A DNA stretch of 9,719 nt, from assembly GCA_030604975.1 (NCBI GenBank), contig JAUVUV010000052.1, positions 1 through 9,719 on the forward strand, written 5' to 3'. The DNA is from Candidatus Glassiibacteriota bacterium. Its GTDB lineage: Bacteria; Gemmatimonadota; Glassbacteria; GWA2-58-10. Below the pieces are notes generated by a model. That model was not told the DNA's origin. It did not search any database and worked only from the letters and a program-made list of their open reading frames with translations. Below are positions 7,717 through 9,719 of the stretch, in pieces. A program made the position numbers and the translations under genes. Within the stretch, counting starts at the first letter, position 1. Each line of letters starts with the position of its first letter.

Positions 7717-7791
7717 ATGAAATTTCAAAAGCCTTTTAGTAAACAACAATTTATAAAATCGGCCGAAGAATTTATGAATAATCCGGGTTAA
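7717..7791 (+). CDS. Small ORF (24 codons), possible leader peptide
   Basis: The ATG at 7717 has a good ribosome site (AAAGGA, five bases upstream) and encodes MKFQKPFSKQQF, then IKSAEEFMNNPG, before a TAA at 7789-7791. It lies in the same frame as the phosphoribosyltransferase, whose called TTG start is 27 bases past this stop. It could be a leader that couples translation to the next gene, a broken N-terminus of it, or chance. It resembles no family I know. It is basic and polar, with no export signal. Confidence 0.35.
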   Translation: MKFQKPFSKQQFIKSAEEFMNNPG

Positions 7792-7818
7792 AAGTGTATT
7801 TGGTTAATATTACAGGAA

Positions 7819-8502
7819 TTGAAGAACGAGGATATCCAGTTGCTTTTTGGAGAAAGGTGCATCAGGCTTGAGGGGAGCGCCCTGGAAAAGATCGAAAAAT
7901 TTTCCAGAGAGGGCGAGATCATAACGATATCGGATTTTCCGGGACTGGATGCGGATTTGATATACCTGCTCGGAGAGTATCGCTGCGGCAAGCTGGAGCA
8001 CGAATATTCACGCTGTTTAATGGAATTCAAGGATATCGGCGGCCGTTACGGCAGGAAGAACGGAAAAAGATTGCATGCCGGGCGCTTTGCCCACTGTGTC
8101 TCCGCCCTGATTCTTTCAGACCCCAGACTCGGGGAATATTCACTGATTGTAACGGTTCCGCCGAAAATCGATGAGGACCCGGAGGACTATCACCTGTTCG
8201 CCCTGGCAGATGAAATCGAAACCTTGCTCGGCTCTGACAGTAAAGGAAAACATAAGAGGACAGCCAAGGATGCCCTGAGATTTAAAGCACAGGTACCGCC
8301 AATCAAGAGAGTGCCCCTGGGCAGAAGAAACGCAGTAATGGAAGGCGTTGTCGAGTGTAAGATTGATCTGAACAAGCGTAACGTGATCCTGCTCGATGAT
8401 ATAATCGCCAGCGGAGCCACCTCGCGCGAATGTATCCGCGCGATGAGAGCTAAACACTGCGCTAAAATCGCTGTGATCGCTCTGGCGAAAAGGGTGGAAT
8501 GA
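7819..8502 (+). CDS. Phosphoribosyltransferase-like protein (ComFC-like, type I PRTase fold)
   Basis: About 227 residues. Near the C-terminus, NVILLDDIIASGATSRECIR (188-207) is the PRPP-binding loop of type I phosphoribosyltransferases: hydrophobic strand, two Asp, then SGAT. The preceding segment, with FKAQVPPIKRVPLGRRNAV (155-173), resembles the Q...R..N stretch before this loop in ComFC-like proteins, and LIVTVPP (109-115) fits an earlier core strand. The N-terminal 100 residues are not recognised and lack a clear CxxC zinc finger. The reaction and substrate are unknown; ComFC-like proteins are linked to DNA uptake, but many relatives are uncharacterised. The start is uncertain. The TTG at 7819 has AGGAA almost touching it, whereas the TTG at 7840 has GAGGA at a better spacing. 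Composition is more AT-rich than in the enzyme genes. It looks unrelated to its carbohydrate-enzyme neighbours. Confidence 0.7.
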   Translation: MKNEDIQLLFGERCIRLEGSALEKIEKFSREGEIITISDFPGLDADLIYLLGEYRCGKLEHEYSRCLMEFKDIGGRYGRKNGKRLHAGRFAHCVSALILSDPRLGEYSLIVTVPPKIDEDPEDYHLFALADEIETLLGSDSKGKHKRTAKDALRFKAQVPPIKRVPLGRRNAVMEGVVECKIDLNKRNVILLDDIIASGATSRECIRAMRAKHCAKIAVIALAKRVE

Positions 8503-8530
8503 ATAATTAACATAAATATTTTTTCCATTT

Positions 8531-8549
8531 CAGTGTAACTTTTACACTG
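8531..8549. promoter_or_regulatory. Perfect inverted repeat upstream of the GH20 gene, possible operator
   Basis: CAGTGTAA (8531-8538) and TTACACTG (8542-8549) are perfect 8-base arms around CTT, in the 90-base gap before the GH20 gene. There is no T-run after it, so it is not a good terminator. Its symmetry and place, 43 bases before the ATG and next to an AT-rich stretch (8503-8530), fit an operator or mRNA leader hairpin. No regulator can be named. Confidence 0.45.
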
Positions 8550-8592
8550 GATCGACCTGTCAGAACCAATCTCAATCAAGTCGGGAGTAAAA

Positions 8593-9719
8593 ATGAAAAA
8601 GTTCTTTATCCTGCTCGCTGTATTTTTCGCAGTAGTGGTTTTCAGCGACACAATGGCTTCCCAGACCGCGCTCTGGCAGGAGGGAATAAGCCTGATTCCC
8701 TATCCCCAGGAGGTTGCTTTAGGCGGGGATGATTTCGTCTTTTCCGGTGGCGCAGTAAATATCGTTCTTGATGATAACGCCTCCCGGGCCGACCGGTTCG
8801 CTGCAGGAGACCTTGCCGGTCGTCTTGAAGAAAGATTTGGGATAAAGGCGCAGATATCATCCTCCACCAATGGAAACGCCATAGTGCTGACTCGTAAAGG
8901 TGCCTCGAAAAAGCTGGGAGAGCAGGGCTATGAATTGAATGTCCAGAAAGACAGAATCACGGTTCGGGCCAATGGCGAGGCCGGTCTTTTTTACGGTACG
9001 CGAACTTTAATCCAGATTATCCAGGAGGGTCGTTCGGGACTCACTGTAAAGGGTATGAAAATTACCGACTGGCCTGATATCCCATATCGGGCCGCTCACT
9101 ACGATACCAAGCATCACCAGGACAAAGCCGGGTACGTGCGGAAATTCATCCGCGACCTGGCCGACTACAAGATCAACATTCTGCTCTGGGAATGGGAGGA
9201 CAAGTTCGCTTACGCCAGCCACCCGGAGATCGGGGCGCCGGGAGCTTTCACCATGGAACAGATGCAGGAGTTCACCCGCTACGCCCGTAACTATCACGTG
9301 CAGTTGGTGCCGCTCGTGCAGGGGCTGGGGCACGTGAGTTATATTCTCAAATGGCCCCAGCATGCCCACCTTCGGGAGATTCCGGCCTCCAACTGGGAAT
9401 TCTGTCCGCTCAAAGACGGTACCTATGAGCTTCTTTTCGACCTCTGGGACGAGGCAATCCAGGCCACCCCGGGCAGCGAATTCATCCATCTGGGCACGGA
9501 CGAAACCTACGAGCTGGGCCGGGGCGAGGAATGCGGATGCAAGGCTAAAGCAGGAGAAATCGGACGCTATGGCCTGATGCAGGTTTTTCTCAAGCGCAGT
9601 TTCGATCACCTGAGCAGGCAGGGCCGAAGGGTCATGTCCTGGGGCGGTGAATACAGGCCGGAGGAGAAAATCAAGCCACCCAAAGGGCTGATAGTCTCTG
9701 AATTCGGAGATAATCTGGA
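8593..9719 (+). CDS. Glycoside hydrolase family 20 beta-N-acetylhexosaminidase, HexD-like (3' end cut by edge)
   Basis: The frame is open from the ATG at 8593 to the window edge (375 codons). GGGAG lies five bases upstream. A Sec signal (hydrophobic core 4-17, cut near TMAS) opens the protein. Residues about 34-150 fit the GH20b alpha/beta domain (LIPYPQEVALGGDDFVF, then AGLFYGTRTLIQI). The catalytic barrel starts near DWPDIPYRAAHYDTKHH. The catalytic Asp-Glu pair is Asp303-Glu304 in FIHLGTDETYELG. The usual HxGGDE motif reads HLGTDE here. Together with VPLVQGLGHVSYIL, this resembles, from memory, the HexD-type subgroup rather than classical Hex or chitobiase. GH20 enzymes remove terminal beta-linked GlcNAc or GalNAc with a substrate-assisted mechanism that uses this Asp-Glu pair. 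The C-terminal part of the barrel is outside the window. With the heparinase-like lyase it could complete breakdown of a hexosamine-containing glycan. Confidence 0.9.
   Translation, partial: MKKFFILLAVFFAVVVFSDTMASQTALWQEGISLIPYPQEVALGGDDFVFSGGAVNIVLDDNASRADRFAAGDLAGRLEERFGIKAQISSSTNGNAIVLTRKGASKKLGEQGYELNVQKDRITVRANGEAGLFYGTRTLIQIIQEGRSGLTVKGMKITDWPDIPYRAAHYDTKHHQDKAGYVRKFIRDLADYKINILLWEWEDKFAYASHPEIGAPGAFTMEQMQEFTRYARNYHVQLVPLVQGLGHVSYILKWPQHAHLREIPASNWEFCPLKDGTYELLFDLWDEAIQATPGSEFIHLGTDETYELGRGEECGCKAKAGEIGRYGLMQVFLKRSFDHLSRQGRRVMSWGGEYRPEEKIKPPKGLIVSEFGDNL

Noticed and set aside
9007..9609. Minus-strand ORF (200 codons) opposite the GH20 gene
   Set aside because: The plus strand holds the GH20 catalytic motif in an open frame to the edge; the minus reading is a shadow.
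1..9719. CRISPR arrays, tRNA or rRNA genes, transposase genes
   Set aside because: I saw no regularly spaced repeats, cloverleaf-like or rRNA-like sequence, and no transposase motifs on either strand.

Overview
The window is an accessory, carbohydrate-degradation type region of a Gram-negative-like bacterium with moderately high GC. Lipoprotein signal peptides, a Tat signal, a type I dockerin and a C-terminal remnant resembling FlgD/T9SS-type sorting tails occur together. That mix is typical of uncultured FCB-group lineages (Latescibacteria/Glassbacteria-like), with Planctomycetes or Lentisphaerae relatives as alternatives. The lineage is inferred from protein style only; there is no rRNA or other marker gene here.

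Layout. Positions 1-4960 lie on the minus strand. In transcription order they hold a decayed lyase-like gene (4960-4686), a dockerin-bearing lyase-like secreted protein (4639-3251), a Tat-exported TIM-barrel glycosidase-like protein (3034-1475), a lipoprotein amidohydrolase (1338-205) and the start of another lipoprotein (119-1, cut by the edge). A divergent spacer (about 4961-5210) separates these from the plus-strand half: a heparinase II/III family lyase (5211-7391), a repeat-bearing spacer, a phosphoribosyltransferase-like gene (7819-8502) preceded in the same frame by a 24-codon ORF, and a HexD-like GH20 hexosaminidase (8593 to the right edge).

Working together. The heparinase-like lyase could cleave uronic-acid-containing polysaccharide. 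The GH20 enzyme could remove terminal N-acetylhexosamine. The lyase-like and TIM-barrel proteins could act on the same or linked glycans, and the lipoprotein amidohydrolase may hydrolyse a small product at the envelope. This fits breakdown of a glycosaminoglycan-like or other hexosamine/uronate polymer, but no substrate is proven. No SusC/SusD pair, sulfatase or transporter is visible. The phosphoribosyltransferase looks unrelated to this theme.

The most notable points are the decayed dockerin-neighbour paralogue hidden across three frames, a long nested palindrome at 7602-7666, and the in-frame small ORF before the phosphoribosyltransferase. I did not find convincing evidence of a wholly new system.
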